A stretch of 64,000 nt of DNA. Origin: Roseobacter cerasinus. GTDB lineage: Bacteria > Pseudomonadota > Alphaproteobacteria > Rhodobacterales > Rhodobacteraceae. Positions 7,871 through 17,598 of the stretch are shown here, piece after piece. The notes under the pieces are model-generated. The model did no database searches. It was not told where the DNA came from and was given only the letters and a program-made list of their open reading frames with translations. The position numbers and the translations under genes were made by a program. Position 1 is the stretch's first letter. Each line of letters starts with the position of its first letter. The stretch lies in assembly GCF_009811755.1 (NCBI RefSeq), contig NZ_BLIV01000001.1:1-64000 (forward strand), in the 5' to 3' direction.

Positions 7871-8625
7871 TACGCCACCTCTGCCAGAATATCGCTGTAG
7901 CCGTTGTTTTCGACCTCAAGCGCCAGCTCCGGCCCACCGGATTTCACGATGCGACCATCCGCCATGATGTGCACCACGTCCGGCTTGATGTGGTCGAGCA
8001 ATCGCTGGTAATGCGTGATCACAAGGAACCCGCGGCCTTCGGACCGCAGCGCGTTCACACCTTCAGCAACCAGCTTCATTGCATCCACGTCAAGGCCGGA
8101 GTCGGTCTCGTCCAGAATGCACATCTTCGGCTCCAGCATCGCCATCTGCAGGATTTCATTGCGTTTTTTCTCACCGCCGGAGAAGCCGACGTTGACCGGG
8201 CGCTTGAGCATCTCCGCGTCGATCTTCAATTCCTTGGCGCGCGCCCGGATGAGCTTGAGGAAATCCGCCGCCGAGACCTCCTCCTCGCCGCGCGCCTTGC
8301 GCTGCGCATTCACTGCCGTGCGCAGGAAGGTCATATTGCCCACACCGGGGATTTCGACGGGGTATTGGAACGCGAGGAACAGGCCCGCCGCCGCGCGCTC
8401 TTCCGGCTCCATCTCAAGGATGTCTTCGCCTTCGAGCAGCGCCTCGCCGTCGGTCACCTCATAGCCGTCCTTGCCCGAAAGCACATAGGAGAGCGTCGAT
8501 TTGCCCGAGCCGTTTGGCCCCATGATCGCATGCACCTTGCCCGCCTCGATCTCCAGATCGACGCCTTTGAGGATCTGCTTGTCCTCTTCTTCCAGCTTCA
8601 CGTGCAGGTTCTTGATGCTCAGCAT
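7870..8625 (-). CDS. sufC: SufC, Fe-S assembly ATPase
   Basis: 251 residues of an ABC-type ATPase without membrane partner: Walker A G-P-N-G-S-G-K-S-T near residue 37, the SufC-type signature F-S-G-G-E-K-K-R-N-E, Walker B M-C-I-L-D-E-T-D-S-G-L-D, and the switch histidine in V-I-T-H-Y-Q-R. It powers the SufBCD scaffold. The start M-L-S-I-K-N-L is preceded by AAAGGACGAACG. A 70-nt gap separates it from the ybjQ-like gene upstream. Confidence 0.96.
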   Translation of the reverse strand: MLSIKNLHVKLEEEDKQILKGVDLEIEAGKVHAIMGPNGSGKSTLSYVLSGKDGYEVTDGEALLEGEDILEMEPEERAAAGLFLAFQYPVEIPGVGNMTFLRTAVNAQRKARGEEEVSAADFLKLIRARAKELKIDAEMLKRPVNVGFSGGEKKRNEILQMAMLEPKMCILDETDSGLDVDAMKLVAEGVNALRSEGRGFLVITHYQRLLDHIKPDVVHIMADGRIVKSGGPELALEVENNGYSDILAEVA

Positions 8626-8695
8626 ATCGTTCGTCCTTTTCCTCAGCTCCGCTCCAAGCGGAATGTTTCTATTTCAGTGTGTTACGCACATGTCT

Positions 8696-9010
8696 TCAGG
8701 CGATCACAACAGCCGTACCGGAGGCGGAGACCATCAGCATGCTGTCCCCGATCACCTCATAGTCCAGATCGATCCCCACAACCGCATTGGCCCCCATGGC
8801 TCGCGCGCGGTCTTCCAGTTCGGCCATCGCCTCGTCGCGGGCATCTTTCAACTTGCTCTCATAGGCGCCGGAGCGCCCGCCGATCACATCCGTCACGGAG
8901 GCAAAGAAATCCCGCACGATGTTGGCACCCATGATCGCCTCGCCCACGACGATGCCCTTGTAGGCGCTGATGGGACGGCCTTCGACGGTGTTGGTGGTGG
9001 TCAGGATCAT
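8696..9010 (-). CDS. YbjQ/UPF0145 family protein
   Basis: 104 residues, full length for the YbjQ (UPF0145, formerly DUF74) family: N-terminal [11 protein letters not shown], then [14 protein letters not shown], and the C-terminal [16 protein letters not shown] block. Family structures are small homo-oligomers, sometimes annotated as heavy-metal-binding, with unproven function. It lies between sufB and sufC with 12 nt to the upstream gene. A truncated paralogue occurs at 9349-9489. Confidence 0.9.
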   Translation of the reverse strand: MILTTTNTVEGRPISAYKGIVVGEAIMGANIVRDFFASVTDVIGGRSGAYESKLKDARDEAMAELEDRARAMGANAVVGIDLDYEVIGDSMLMVSASGTAVVIA

Positions 9011-9022
9011 CTTGGCTGTTCC

Positions 9023-9349
9023 TCAGTGCCCATCGTGGCCGCATTTGGCGCAGACCTCATCGCGAGGCTTCGCCCGCTGCAAAACGCTCACCAGCCGCAA
9101 GGTCAGCGCGCTCCAGCACAGGAAGAGGCCAAACCCCAGCAGGATTTCGAACCGCTCCGCATATTGCGCGATGAACCAGCCGTCCTCGACCATCTCGGCG
9201 ACGATCTCGTCATGGCCCATGGAGAGCAGGAACACGAAGAGATGCCCAAGAATGAGCAAAGTGAGTTCCCGCGTCTCCGGCAGCAGCCGCCCCGGGTTGC
9301 CAAGTCGCACGCGGAGACTGTGATCGTTATGTGGCGCGTCGAGGGCCAT
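9023..9349 (-). CDS. small membrane protein of unknown function
   Basis: 108 residues from the ATG at 9349, which overlaps the stop of the truncated ybjQ-like gene (TAATG). Two hydrophobic segments (about residues 28-45 and 65-86) flank an acidic loop, and the C-terminus ends C-A-K-C-G-H-D-G-H, a possible half zinc-binding site. I do not recognise the family. Coupling on both sides places it firmly in the suf operon. Confidence 0.65.
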   Translation of the reverse strand: MALDAPHNDHSLRVRLGNPGRLLPETRELTLLILGHLFVFLLSMGHDEIVAEMVEDGWFIAQYAERFEILLGFGLFLCWSALTLRLVSVLQRAKPRDEVCAKCGHDGH

Positions 9350-9489
9350 TAGTCGATCTCCTTCATTGCCGGAGTGCCAATCAAAACATCCCACTCAACG
9401 TCCATATCAATGAGGGCCTCGCCCAAGGCGATACCCTTGTCAGCGCTGATCGGGTAGCCTTTGGCAAAATTGGTGCTGGTCAGGATCAT
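9349..9489 (-). CDS. truncated YbjQ-like microprotein (46 aa)
   Basis: The frame from the ATG at 9489 to the TAA at 9351-9349 encodes 46 residues starting M-I-L-T-S-T-N-F-A-K-G-Y-P-I-S-A and continuing D-K-G-I-A-L-G-E-A-L-I. It aligns with the first half of the full YbjQ protein encoded at 8696-9010, then diverges (D-V-E-W-D-V-L-I-G-T-P-A-M-K-E-I-D) and stops. Its start overlaps the upstream gene by 4 nt (ATGA) and its stop overlaps the downstream start (TAATG), so the frame seems kept by translational coupling and not simply decaying. It could be a relic of a tandem duplication or a retained microprotein. Confidence 0.68.
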   Translation of the reverse strand: MILTSTNFAKGYPISADKGIALGEALIDMDVEWDVLIGTPAMKEID

Positions 9490-9854
9490 TGATCTTTCTT
9501 TGCTCTCAATTCGGCGATCTTTGCATCGCGCTCAGTTTTTTGACGACGCGCAAACGAGTATTTTATCTCAGAGTCGAGTTCTTGCGCGCGCCTGACCTTC
9601 GGACCCAATCGTCTGACATGGATTAGCGCCAGAAACGCGCTGGTACCGAAAGCAATTAGGAGGCCAATAGTCGTTAGACCAATCCCCGTTAGGCCAGCCG
9701 CCGGAACCAATACGAATGGACCCAAAACAAACAATAGAACGAACAGTAACGAACCACCCGCTGCAAACACCAGCGTCGCTTCGCTGCCAACTCGCCGCCT
9801 TGCTGTTTTGGCCAACCGTGCTTGTTGCTCAATCGTGTAAACAGGCTCTTCCAT
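9486..9854 (-). CDS. two-TM membrane protein of unknown function
   Basis: 122 residues: a soluble N-terminus (about 1-27), two hydrophobic segments (about 28-52 and 56-78), then a highly charged, probably helical C-terminus (R-R-A-Q-E-L-D-S-E-I-K to A-E-L-R-A-K-K-D-Q). No family recognised. It begins 18 nt after sufB and overlaps the YbjQ-like microprotein by 4 nt. Confidence 0.68.
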   Translation of the reverse strand: MEEPVYTIEQQARLAKTARRRVGSEATLVFAAGGSLLFVLLFVLGPFVLVPAAGLTGIGLTTIGLLIAFGTSAFLALIHVRRLGPKVRRAQELDSEIKYSFARRQKTERDAKIAELRAKKDQ

Positions 9855-9872
9855 CCTACATAATCCGGTCGT

Positions 9873-11411
<1,539 letters not shown>

Positions 11412-11426
11412 CTTTCCCTCCAAAAC

Positions 11427-12548
11427 TCACGCCGCGCGGGCGCGAAATTTACGTTCTTGTGCAAGCCAGGCGTCGGCGAACCGCAGCACGTCCTGCTCTG
11501 TTGTCTCGAGCCCCAGCGACACCCGGATGGCGCTGCTCGCGGTCTCGTCGTCATATCCCATCGCACGAAGAACCGTGCTAGCGCGCACCTTGCCACTGGA
11601 GCAGGCCGAGCCTGCGCTGATGGCAAACCCCGCCAGATCCATCTGCATCACCTGGGTCTCACCCTTCCAGCCGGGCGTGGCGAAGCAAGAGGTGTTGGGC
11701 AGGCGGTTTGCACCTTTCCCGACAAAAATAGTCTCCTTCGCAGCCCCTGCAAGAGCACTTTCTAGAATCTTTCTAAGTTTTTTGACCTGATCCCAGCAGC
11801 CATTCGCGACATCTCTTGCTGCCGCCTCGGCGGCAGCCCCAAATCCGGCAATGCCAATCACGTTCTCGGTGCCGGAACGGCGGCCCATCTCCTGCCCGCC
11901 GCCCCGAATGCCGGCCTTCACATCAAGCCCGTGCTTCACGATCAAGGCCCCTACACCTTTTGGCCCGCCGAATTTATGCGCAGAAACCATGACAAGATCC
12001 GCGCCGGACCGCGCAAAGGAAAACGGCACCTTGCCCAGGGCCTGCGCCGCGTCGACAAGTACCAGCACATCGCGATTCAGCGCCCAGAGCGTTTGCGCCT
12101 TTGGCAGGGTGTCCTGCAAGACACCTGTCTCGCTGTTCGCCGCTTGCATGGCTACGACGCCATCTTGGATATTTTCAGCAAAGCTGCCGCCTCGCACAGT
12201 GCCAGTCAGCACACCATTCTCATCGACATCCAGCATCTCCACACCATTGGGCTGCGCCCAGGATAGAACTGCGTCATGCTCGATTCCCGCGCTCCACAGC
12301 ACCGTACCTTGAGGGACTGCGAGGCTCGCCGCCTCAGTCGCCCCAGAGGTAAAAACAACTTCGCCCGGGCTACATTCCACCAACTCCGCCACCTGCGCCC
12401 GCGCCCGCTCCACCAGCGCCTTGGCCGCCCGGCCCTCGCCATGCACCGACGAGGGGTTGCCCACCACATCCATCGCCGCAGCCATCGCAGCGCGCACCTC
12501 CGGCCTCAATGGCGCTGTCGCATTATGATCAAGATAAACGCGGGCCAT
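11427..12548 (-). CDS. NifS/IscS-type (group I) cysteine desulfurase
   Basis: 373 residues from the ATG at 12548, with AGAAGGG eight nt upstream; a GTG at 12557 is a weaker alternative. Fold-type-I PLP enzyme: Y-L-D-H-N-A-T-A at the N-terminus, PLP lysine in V-S-A-H-K-F-G-G-P-K-G, R-S-G-T-E-N near residue 235 and the catalytic cysteine in S-A-G-S-A-C-S-S-G, which marks it as group I in contrast to the group II SufS at the other end of the cluster. It sits between iscR and sufB, so the operon carries two desulfurases of different types. Confidence 0.93.
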   Translation of the reverse strand: MARVYLDHNATAPLRPEVRAAMAAAMDVVGNPSSVHGEGRAAKALVERARAQVAELVECSPGEVVFTSGATEAASLAVPQGTVLWSAGIEHDAVLSWAQPNGVEMLDVDENGVLTGTVRGGSFAENIQDGVVAMQAANSETGVLQDTLPKAQTLWALNRDVLVLVDAAQALGKVPFSFARSGADLVMVSAHKFGGPKGVGALIVKHGLDVKAGIRGGGQEMGRRSGTENVIGIAGFGAAAEAAARDVANGCWDQVKKLRKILESALAGAAKETIFVGKGANRLPNTSCFATPGWKGETQVMQMDLAGFAISAGSACSSGKVRASTVLRAMGYDDETASSAIRVSLGLETTEQDVLRFADAWLAQERKFRARAA

Positions 12549-12608
12549 GCCCTTCACCCTTCTCCAAATACTCCGGGGGAGGCGCGCAGCGCCGGGGGCA
12601 GCGCCCCC

Positions 12609-13067
12609 TCATTCGTCCACAACCGCGAAGAGGCTCGGCACCGCCGGACAGGGCGCCAACTCATTCGCCACCACATCCGACAGCCGCGTCTGATGCAAAA
12701 ACACGTAGACATGCGCCGAGAGCCCTTCCCAAAGCCGGTTGGTCAGCGACTGCGCGCGGCTGCCCGAGGCGCCGCCCGAAGCTCCTGCCCCCTTGTGCAT
12801 CGCATCCACCGTTTCATCGACTGCCGCCAGCACATCCGCCACCCGAATATCGGAGGACGCGCGTGCCAGACGATACCCGCCGCCAGGCCCCCGCACCGAA
12901 GTCACCAACTCGGCCCGCCGCAGCTTGACAAAAAGCTGTTCCAGATAGGGCAGAGAAATCGACTGCCGCTCGGCAATCTCGCTCAGCGTAATCAGGCTAC
13001 CTTCAGGCTGCAGCGCGATATCGGCCAATGCCACCATCGCATAACGCCCTTTGGTCGAAAGTTTCAT
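12609..13067 (-). CDS. iscR: IscR-type Rrf2 regulator lacking the canonical cysteine triad
   Basis: 152 residues starting M-K-L-S-T-K-G-R-Y-A-M, the standard IscR/Rrf2 N-terminus; winged helix at about residues 2-75 (I-S-L-P-Y-L-E-Q-L-F-V-K-L and G-P-G-G-G-Y). The segment that in E. coli IscR holds three cluster cysteines reads H-K-G-A-G-A-S-G-G-A-S-G-S-R, with no cysteine. The only cysteine is C140 near the C-terminus. Rhodobacter sphaeroides IscR is reported to bind a cluster with such an atypical ligand set. It probably represses this operon when iron is plentiful. It is the first gene of the cluster, with a palindrome upstream at 13170. Confidence 0.93.
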   Translation of the reverse strand: MKLSTKGRYAMVALADIALQPEGSLITLSEIAERQSISLPYLEQLFVKLRRAELVTSVRGPGGGYRLARASSDIRVADVLAAVDETVDAMHKGAGASGGASGSRAQSLTNRLWEGLSAHVYVFLHQTRLSDVVANELAPCPAVPSLFAVVDE

Positions 13068-13169
13068 CTCAACAGCCCTCCAGACGCGGCGACGGCCCAC
13101 AATGATTGACGCGAGCGCTTTAAAAGCCTAAGTCCAAATTTCGCACTCCGGCACGCGCAGTGCGCACGA

Positions 13170-13186
13170 TTTAGAACCGTTCTAAA
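13170..13186. promoter_or_regulatory. iron-Rhodo-box-like IscR operator
   Basis: TTTAGAAC-C-GTTCTAAA is a perfect 8+8 inverted repeat, 103 nt upstream of iscR and 64 nt upstream of the divergent hydrolase gene. It agrees with my recollection of the iron-Rhodo-box, the palindrome assigned to IscR in Rhodobacterales. It is the only such palindrome I found in the window. Confidence 0.82.
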
Positions 13187-13249
13187 GAACCCGAGCGAAG
13201 CCGTCAAGATTTCACACTCGGGGCGCGGAACACTGTTACAGGGACGCTC

Positions 13250-13903
13250 ATGCCCGAGGTCATTTTTCCCGGACCCGAAGGCCGCCTCGAAGGCCGCTAC
13301 CACCCCCAAAAAGAACGCGACGCACCGATTGCCATCATCTTGCATCCGCACCCACAATTTGGCGGGACCATGAATCATGTGATTGTGCACCGCATGCATT
13401 ACGCCTTCTACAACATGGGCTTCACCGTGCTGCGGTTTAACTTCCGCGGGGTCGGCCGCAGCCAAGGGGAATATGATCAGGGGATTGGCGAGCTGTCTGA
13501 CGCGGCATCGGCGCTGGATTACTTGCAGTCGATGAATAACAACTCGAAACACTGTTGGGTAGCGGGTTTTTCCTTTGGCGCCTGGATCGGGATGCAGCTG
13601 CTGATGCGGCGGCCCGAGATCACCGGCTTCATCTCCGTGGCGCCCCCGGCCAATATGTATGACTTCTCGTTCCTGGCCCCCTGCCCCTCCTCGGGGCTGA
13701 TCATCAACGGCACTGCAGACCGTGTGGCACCGCCTGCTGATACGGAATCGCTGGTGTCCAAACTGCACGAGCAGAAGGGCATCACCATCACGCACGAGCA
13801 GGTGGAAGGTGCGGGCCATTTCTTCGAAGAACCGCATCTCGACACGCTGATCGACACAACGACCTCTTACGTCAAGCGGCGGCTGACCGAAACCACGCGG
13901 TAA
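13250..13903 (+). CDS. alpha/beta hydrolase
   Basis: 217 residues. Oxyanion-hole segment I-I-L-H-P-H-P near residue 30, nucleophile elbow G-F-S-F-G near 108 (serine at 110), an acidic residue in N-G-T-A-D-R-V and the catalytic histidine in G-A-G-H-F-F-E. The layout matches the small cytoplasmic dienelactone-hydrolase/CocE-like group; the substrate is unknown. The gene is divergent from iscR and shares its spacer, so the IscR palindrome could affect it too. ACAGGGACGCTC precedes the ATG. Confidence 0.85.
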   Translation: MPEVIFPGPEGRLEGRYHPQKERDAPIAIILHPHPQFGGTMNHVIVHRMHYAFYNMGFTVLRFNFRGVGRSQGEYDQGIGELSDAASALDYLQSMNNNSKHCWVAGFSFGAWIGMQLLMRRPEITGFISVAPPANMYDFSFLAPCPSSGLIINGTADRVAPPADTESLVSKLHEQKGITITHEQVEGAGHFFEEPHLDTLIDTTTSYVKRRLTETTR

Positions 13904-13970
13904 AGCGGATGCCCGTGCCGAAGACAGCGCCCGCACGCATGACCGGGCCGCACAGACCGAGTGGCCCAAC

Positions 13971-14558
13971 ATGACTGCGGATCGGCTCGTCGCGCAAGTC
14001 GCCTTTCTGAACGAGGCCGACAAGCTGAAATCGATCATTCGGGCCTCACGGCTGCATGACAACAGCCGCTTTGAGAACTCTGCGGAGCACTCTTGGCATG
14101 TCATGCTGCACGCCTTTGTTCTGGCGGAGCATGCGCCAGAGGGGGTATCAGCGACCCGCGTGCTGCAGATGCTGCTTTTGCACGATATCGTAGAAATTGA
14201 CGCAGGCGATACGCCGATCCACGGCGATGTCGATGCCGCAGCACAAGAGGCCGCGGAACAGCTAGCCGCAGACCGGCTTTTCGGCCTGCTGCCCGCCGAC
14301 CAATGCGCAGCCTATCGCGCGCTCTGGGATGAATTTGAGGCGGCAGAGAGCGCGGATGCCAAATATGCCAAGGCCATCGACCGGCTGACGACGCCGCTTG
14401 CCAATATGGAAAACGGCGGTGGCTCGTGGACGGACTACAATGTCACGCTTGATCATCTCGATGCCCGCGTCGGCACGCCCATGCAGCGCGGTGCCCCGGC
14501 AATCTGGGCTTGGCTACGGCCTAGGCTGGCGGCCTGGTTCGACGGGCGGCCAAGCTGA
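13971..14558 (+). CDS. HD-domain phosphohydrolase (YfbR / 5'-deoxynucleotidase-like)
   Basis: 195 residues. Metal ligands of the HD superfamily are visible: E-N-S-A-E-H-S-W-H near residue 40, then L-L-L-H-D-I-V-E-I-D-A-G-D near 70, and a later aspartate in A-I-D-R-L. The N-S-A-E-H-S-W-H pattern is that of the HDDC2/YfbR-like group, which removes phosphate from deoxynucleoside monophosphates. It follows the hydrolase by 67 nt on the same strand. The ribosome-binding site is weak. Confidence 0.85.
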   Translation: MTADRLVAQVAFLNEADKLKSIIRASRLHDNSRFENSAEHSWHVMLHAFVLAEHAPEGVSATRVLQMLLLHDIVEIDAGDTPIHGDVDAAAQEAAEQLAADRLFGLLPADQCAAYRALWDEFEAAESADAKYAKAIDRLTTPLANMENGGGSWTDYNVTLDHLDARVGTPMQRGAPAIWAWLRPRLAAWFDGRPS

Positions 14559-14714
14559 CGCAGCGCCGATCCGCACCTCGCTGGCATGGCACGCCAGCTT
14601 AGACACTTTCTCTTCAAAGTTTAGCCGGTATACATCTGTATACAGGCTTTCAAATTCATAGGAACTGCGCTACACCGCGCGCGAATTGACTCGAACCCCG
14701 AACAGGAGACGCCC

Positions 14715-15929
14715 ATGACCAAGATCAAGGTGGACAACCCCGTCGTCGAACTCGACGGCGATGAAATGACCCGGATCATCTGGGATTTCATCAAGAAGAA
14801 ACTCATTCTGCCTTATCTCGACGTGGATCTGAAATACTACGACCTCGGCATCGAGGCGCGGGACGAGACCGACGACCAGATCACCGTGGACGCGGCCAAC
14901 GCGATCAAGGAATACGGTGTTGGCGTGAAATGCGCGACCATCACACCGGATGAAGCGCGCGTCGAAGAGTTTGGCCTGAAACAGATGTGGCGCTCGCCCA
15001 ACGGGACGATCCGCAACATCCTCGGCGGTGTGGTTTTCCGCCAGCCGATCATCTGCAACAACGTGCCGCGCCTTGTGCCGGGCTGGACCCAGCCGATTGT
15101 AATCGGCCGTCACGCCTTTGGGGATCAATACCGCGCCACAGACATGAAATTCCCCGGGCCGGGCAAGCTGACCCTGAAATTCGAAGGCGAGGACGGCACC
15201 GTGGACGAACGCGAAGTGTTCAACGCACCCTCCGCCGGGATCTACATGGGCATGTACAACCTCGATGCCTCGATCATCGACTTTGCCCGCGCCTCGATGA
15301 ACTATGGTCTGAACCTTGGCTGGCCGGTGTATCTGTCGACCAAGAACACCATCCTCAAGCAATACGACGGCCGCTTCCTGGAGCTGTTCCAGAAGGTCTA
15401 TGAGGAAGAGTTCGAAGAGAAGTTCAAAGCCAAGGGCATCATCTACGAGCACCGCCTGATCGACGACATGGTCGCCTGTGCGATGAAGTGGAACGGCGGC
15501 TTTGTCTGGGCCTGCAAGAACTACGATGGCGACGTGCAGTCCGACACTGTGGCGCAGGGCTTTGGCTCGCTGGGTCTGATGACCTCGCAGCTGATGACGC
15601 CCGATGGCAAGATCGTCGAGGCGGAGGCCGCGCACGGCACAGTGACGCGTCACTATCGCCAGCACCAGAAAGGCGAAGAGACCTCGACCAACTCTATCGC
15701 GTCGATCTTTGCCTGGACCGGTGGCCTCAAGCACCGCGCCAAGCTGGACGAAAACGCCCCGCTGATGAACTTTGCGGAAACGCTGGAAAAGGTCATCGTC
15801 GACACGGTGGAAAGCGGTTCCATGACCAAGGACCTTGCCCTGCTGGTGGGCCCGGATCAGAAATGGCTGACCACCATGGGCTTCCTTGAGAAGGTCGACG
15901 AGAACCTGAACAAGGCGCTGGCGGGCTAA
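14715..15929 (+). CDS. icd: NADP-dependent isocitrate dehydrogenase
   Basis: 404 residues of the dimeric, eukaryote-like NADP-IDH subfamily: N-terminal [12 protein letters not shown], substrate region around [10 protein letters not shown], and [11 protein letters not shown] near residue 310, where the cofactor binds. It converts isocitrate to 2-oxoglutarate in the TCA cycle. An AGGAG precedes the ATG at good spacing, and the gene stands alone with its own upstream spacer of 156 bp. Confidence 0.97.
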   Translation: MTKIKVDNPVVELDGDEMTRIIWDFIKKKLILPYLDVDLKYYDLGIEARDETDDQITVDAANAIKEYGVGVKCATITPDEARVEEFGLKQMWRSPNGTIRNILGGVVFRQPIICNNVPRLVPGWTQPIVIGRHAFGDQYRATDMKFPGPGKLTLKFEGEDGTVDEREVFNAPSAGIYMGMYNLDASIIDFARASMNYGLNLGWPVYLSTKNTILKQYDGRFLELFQKVYEEEFEEKFKAKGIIYEHRLIDDMVACAMKWNGGFVWACKNYDGDVQSDTVAQGFGSLGLMTSQLMTPDGKIVEAEAAHGTVTRHYRQHQKGEETSTNSIASIFAWTGGLKHRAKLDENAPLMNFAETLEKVIVDTVESGSMTKDLALLVGPDQKWLTTMGFLEKVDENLNKALAG

Positions 15930-15982
15930 GCCGCGCCTTGAGTGCTCAAGATTTTGGCAGCGGCGCACATATGGCGCGCCCT

Positions 15983-16005
15983 GCCCGTCCTTCCTGATGA
16001 CGGGC
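15983..16005 (+). terminator. hairpin downstream of icd
   Basis: GCCCGTC-9 nt-GACGGGC forms a 7-bp GC-rich stem 54 nt after the icd stop and 39 nt before the next start. There is no clear T-tract, so termination is possible but unproven. Confidence 0.4.
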
Positions 16006-16043
16006 CGTAGACAGCCGTGCGGCGCGCAAGCTAAGCGCGGCCT

Positions 16044-16658
16044 ATGCAGGTTTCCTCAAAAGATCCAAAGAAACATACGCTCTGGGAAGATATCCAAGGC
16101 CTTGGGCTCGGTGTCTTTTTGTGCAGCCTCGGCCTGCATATCCTGACTTCGGTGGGGCTGCTCACCGGGCAGACGGCGGGGCTTGCGGTCATCGCTTCCT
16201 ATCTGACGGGCTATTCCTTTGGGGTCATGTTTTTCCTGATCAACCTGCCTTTTTACGTGCTGGCCTACCGGCGTCTGGGGCTTGAGTTCACGGTGAAATC
16301 GCTGATCTCTGTGACGCTGCTGTCCGTGCTCACCGAAACCTTGCCGCTTGGCATGCAGTTCGAGACGCTGGACCCTGCGCTCGGTGCGGTGAGCTTTGGA
16401 GCCATGGTCGGTATCGGTCTGCTGGCCATGTTTCGCCACAACGGCTCCATGGGGGGCTTGGGCGTGGTCGCGCTGCTGGTGCAGGACAGCACCGGGTTCA
16501 AGGCCGGATGGGTGCAGCTCATTGCAGATGCCATGATTTTCGGCACCGCGTTCTGGCTCTTTCCGACGCCCGTGGTGCTTTATTCCCTGCTGGGTGCCGT
16601 GGTGCTGAACCTGGTGATCACCTTCAATCACCGGCGCGACCGTTACATCGCCATCTGA
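16044..16658 (+). CDS. YitT-like integral membrane protein
   Basis: 204 residues with about five hydrophobic segments and the family-like stretch G-Q-T-A-G-L-A-V-I-A-S-Y-L-T-G near residue 48, as in the N-terminal YitT membrane domain (formerly DUF161). It lacks the C-terminal cytoplasmic DUF2179 domain present in many YitT proteins. Function unknown, possibly transport. It lies downstream of icd with a hairpin between and no strong ribosome-binding site. Confidence 0.75.
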   Translation: MQVSSKDPKKHTLWEDIQGLGLGVFLCSLGLHILTSVGLLTGQTAGLAVIASYLTGYSFGVMFFLINLPFYVLAYRRLGLEFTVKSLISVTLLSVLTETLPLGMQFETLDPALGAVSFGAMVGIGLLAMFRHNGSMGGLGVVALLVQDSTGFKAGWVQLIADAMIFGTAFWLFPTPVVLYSLLGAVVLNLVITFNHRRDRYIAI

Positions 16659-16664
16659 GCCCGG

Positions 16665-16868
16665 TCAGTGCCGGTTTTCGATCCGGTGGTGCAGCTTGCG
16701 CACGATGTTGCCCACCGTCTTTTCAAAGAGACAGGGGATCACCGCATGCACCAGCGCCGCACCGCCCGCAGCCAGCAAGAGCACGGCGAAGCTGAGCGCA
16801 AAGCGCATATGCTGAAAGAAACTCTCGTCGACTGTAGCGGGGTGATCGAGAAAGATGCGTTGGAACAT
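16665..16868 (-). CDS. DUF6356-like small membrane protein
   Basis: 67 residues: M-F-Q-R-I-F-L-D-H-P-A-T-V-D-E-S, one hydrophobic helix (about residues 22-45, ending in V-H-A-V-I-P-C-L-F), then a basic histidine-rich tail. The R-x-F-L-x-H-P-A-x-V-x-E start and A-x-x-H-x-x-x-P-x-L-F centre match my memory of the DUF6356 family, found widely in Alphaproteobacteria. It is convergent with the YitT-like gene (6 nt apart) and divergent from the Lrp-type gene. An AGGAGG (minus strand) lies 6 nt before the ATG. Confidence 0.72.
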   Translation of the reverse strand: MFQRIFLDHPATVDESFFQHMRFALSFAVLLLAAGGAALVHAVIPCLFEKTVGNIVRKLHHRIENRH

Positions 16869-16954
16869 GGGGCGACCTCCTGTGATATTACACCACTTTT
16901 ACTGCAACACCGGCGTGACGCTGTCCCAAAGTTCCACAGGATCAGCGTTGACGA

Positions 16955-16969
16955 TGGGATGCTATCCCA
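16955..16969. promoter_or_regulatory. palindrome before the Lrp-type regulator
   Basis: TGGGAT-GCT-ATCCCA is a perfect 6+6 inverted repeat with a 3-nt centre, ending 14 nt before the regulator's start. A 15-bp dyad of this kind in a divergent spacer is the usual size of an Lrp/AsnC operator, so autoregulation is a reasonable guess. Confidence 0.45.
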
Positions 16970-16983
16970 CCAATGTGAAAATC

Positions 16984-17442
16984 ATGATGACACTTGATGA
17001 GACAGACCGGCGAATCCTCACTCATTTGCAACGTGATGCCAGCATGGCTTTTGATGGGCTTGGTCAGGCTGTAAACCTCAGCCGCAACGCTTGTTGGCGG
17101 CGGATCAAGGCGCTGGAGGCGGCCGGGGTGATCTCCAAACGTGTGGCTGTGCTCGACCCGCAAAGCGTTGGCCTCGGCCTCATGGTCTTCATCATGATCC
17201 GCACCAACGCGCATGCGCCGGACTGGTTGGAGCAGTTCCGAAACGCGACCCGCACCATCCCCGAAGTGCTGGGCGTATACCGCATGAGCGGTGATCTCGA
17301 CTATCTGATCCGTGCGCGGGTCGCGGATATGGGCGATTATGACCGGCTTTATCAACGGCTGATCCACCGCGTTCCGTTGTCTGATGTGTCAGCCAGCTTT
17401 GTCATGGAAGAAATCAAGGACACAACTGAGCTGCCCCTTTGA
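16984..17442 (+). CDS. Lrp/AsnC-family transcriptional regulator
   Basis: 152 residues from ATG 16984; ATG 16987 is an equal choice, and the longer frame from 16855 overlaps the divergent gene and is not needed. N-terminal helix-turn-helix L-D-E-T-D-R-R-I-L-T-H-L-Q-R-D, with recognition helix N-L-S-R-N-A-C-W-R-R-I-K, then the RAM ligand-binding domain (about residues 65-150) with V-L-G-V-Y-R-M-S-G-D-L-D-Y-L. The ligand is probably an amino acid. No amino-acid gene lies next to it, so its target is not apparent. Confidence 0.92.
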   Translation: MMTLDETDRRILTHLQRDASMAFDGLGQAVNLSRNACWRRIKALEAAGVISKRVAVLDPQSVGLGLMVFIMIRTNAHAPDWLEQFRNATRTIPEVLGVYRMSGDLDYLIRARVADMGDYDRLYQRLIHRVPLSDVSASFVMEEIKDTTELPL

Positions 17443-17598
17443 CACACCAATGACCAGACGCGCTCAGCGATCCGGCACAAGACCAAGACAATCGTCGTAG
17501 GCGCCCGTATGAGGCGAAAATACTGCTTGCGCGGCACCGGCTGGCGCGCTCATTCTACGTGCATTGACCAGCTTACCATTTCCTTCAAGGAGTTGATT

